Shown here: piece by piece, positions 63,654-64,000 of the stretch
How positions within the stretch are numbered: position 1 is the first letter of the stretch
How the letters are laid out: each line of letters starts with the position of its first letter
Assembly (NCBI RefSeq): GCF_035818615.1
Contig: NZ_JAYKZY010000002.1
Span: 1,800,501-1,864,500, forward strand
Direction: 5' to 3'
DNA: 64,000 nucleotides
Source of the DNA: Sphingobium sp. CR2-8
Lineage (GTDB): Bacteria > Pseudomonadota > Alphaproteobacteria > Sphingomonadales > Sphingomonadaceae
Made by a program: the position numbers and the translations under genes
Notes under the pieces: generated by a model
The model's input: the letters and a program-made list of their open reading frames with translations, nothing else
Told to the model about the DNA's origin: nothing
Database searches by the model: none

Positions 63654-64000
63654 CACCATTCTCCCCGATAGTCGTGATTTTCCGTGACCATCTCCTTGAG
63701 GGTCGTGGGACCGCCTTCGGGTGCGCTGGTCTGGCGATCGATCTGCGGGCCGATCTTGGGCTGGCCGCCGGTGGCCAAAGTCTCCAGCACCGCGCTCATG
63801 CTGTCATAGGTCAGATCTTCGTAATTATCGTCGTTGATCTGGACCATCGGCGCGTTGGCACAGGCGCCCAGGCATTCGACTTCGGTTAGGGTGAACAGGC
63901 CGTCTGGCGTCGTGCCGCCCTTGATCAGCCCCTTGTTCTTGCAGGCCGAAAAGACATCGTCCGATCCGCGCAGCATGCAGGGCGTCGTGCCGCACACCTG
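63653..64000 (-). CDS. nuoE: NADH-quinone oxidoreductase subunit E, N-terminus off the right edge
   Basis: The C-terminal 115 or so residues of the 2Fe-2S subunit carrying cluster N1a. Cluster cysteines are visible in [14 protein letters not shown] and [15 protein letters not shown]. The frame is open to base 64000, so the start lies outside the window. It is the electron-entry partner of NuoF. Confidence 0.95.
   Translation of the reverse strand, partial: QVCGTTPCMLRGSDDVFSACKNKGLIKGGTTPDGLFTLTEVECLGACANAPMVQINDDNYEDLTYDSMSAVLETLATGGQPKIGPQIDRQTSAPEGGPTTLKEMVTENHDYRGEW

Overview
The window is 64 kb of a high-GC alphaproteobacterial chromosome. It is almost certainly from a sphingomonad (Sphingobium/Sphingomonas type). 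The evidence is a fused ispDF gene, a LexA box of the alphaproteobacterial form GTTC-N7-GTTC, a circularly permuted two-piece tmRNA gene whose tag reads ANDNEALAIAA, DUF1467 and DUF2336 proteins, a TonB-dependent receptor paired with a lipoprotein, and the usual sphingomonad gene order around lexA-comEC-gltX-gltA. Most of the window is core chromosome. No prophage, CRISPR array or recognisable transposase is visible.

Layout. 1-5.4 kb: housekeeping genes (dusB, partial at the left edge; ispDF, pncC, a ratA-like START protein, lipA, carbonic anhydrase, an NYN/LOTUS-type protein, acylphosphatase). 5.4-9.9 kb: a hairpin-rich spacer, ettA, a secreted M28 peptidase, a tiny Ala/Asn-rich lipoprotein, a 25-residue membrane peptide, tRNA-Pro(UGG) and a Flp-type pilin. 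9.95-22.2 kb: a complete type II secretion operon on the minus strand in the order gspC-D-E-F-G-H-I-J-K-L-M-N-O, invaded by four inverted-repeat elements and carrying tandemly duplicated prepilin leaders. 22.4-29.7 kb: a 2OG-Fe(II) oxygenase, a CYTH-CHAD protein, a beta-helix-like lipoprotein with its TonB-dependent receptor, and a small TPR protein. 29.95-30.3 kb: ssrA. 30.4-36.3 kb: an NRDE protein, a small membrane protein, trpG, trpD-trpC-moaC-moeA and lexA. 36.3-39.2 kb: comEC split by a 0.66-kb AT-richer insert that carries a small secreted-protein gene. 39.2-42 kb: gltX and gltA. 42-49.6 kb: an atypical signalling cluster (histidine kinase-like and Hpt proteins that both lack the phospho-accepting His, DUF2336, a nucleotidyltransferase-like membrane protein), an 890-residue coiled-coil membrane protein, an AAC(6')-like acetyltransferase and DUF1467. 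49.6-64 kb: rnj, coaX, birA and the complex I operon from nuoN back to nuoE (partial at the right edge).

How the genes work together. The gsp operon encodes the full secretion channel, ATPase, inner-membrane platform, pseudopilus and its own prepilin peptidase. PhoB-box-like 11-bp direct repeats lie upstream of gspC and upstream of the lipoprotein-TonB receptor pair. They suggest that phosphate starvation drives secretion together with an outer-membrane uptake or surface system, with a polyphosphate-type CYTH-CHAD protein between them. The nuo genes are tightly overlapped and continue into birA-coaX-rnj-DUF1467-acetyltransferase, probably as one long transcription unit.

Caution. At least three reading frames (gspE, nuoM, the histidine kinase C-terminus), and probably gspH, are broken by what looks like a single missing base in or next to a short homopolymer. 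Because nuoM is a core complex I gene, assembly or sequencing indels are the simplest explanation. The comEC interruption is different: it contains 659 bp of extra DNA with its own composition and is a real insertion.
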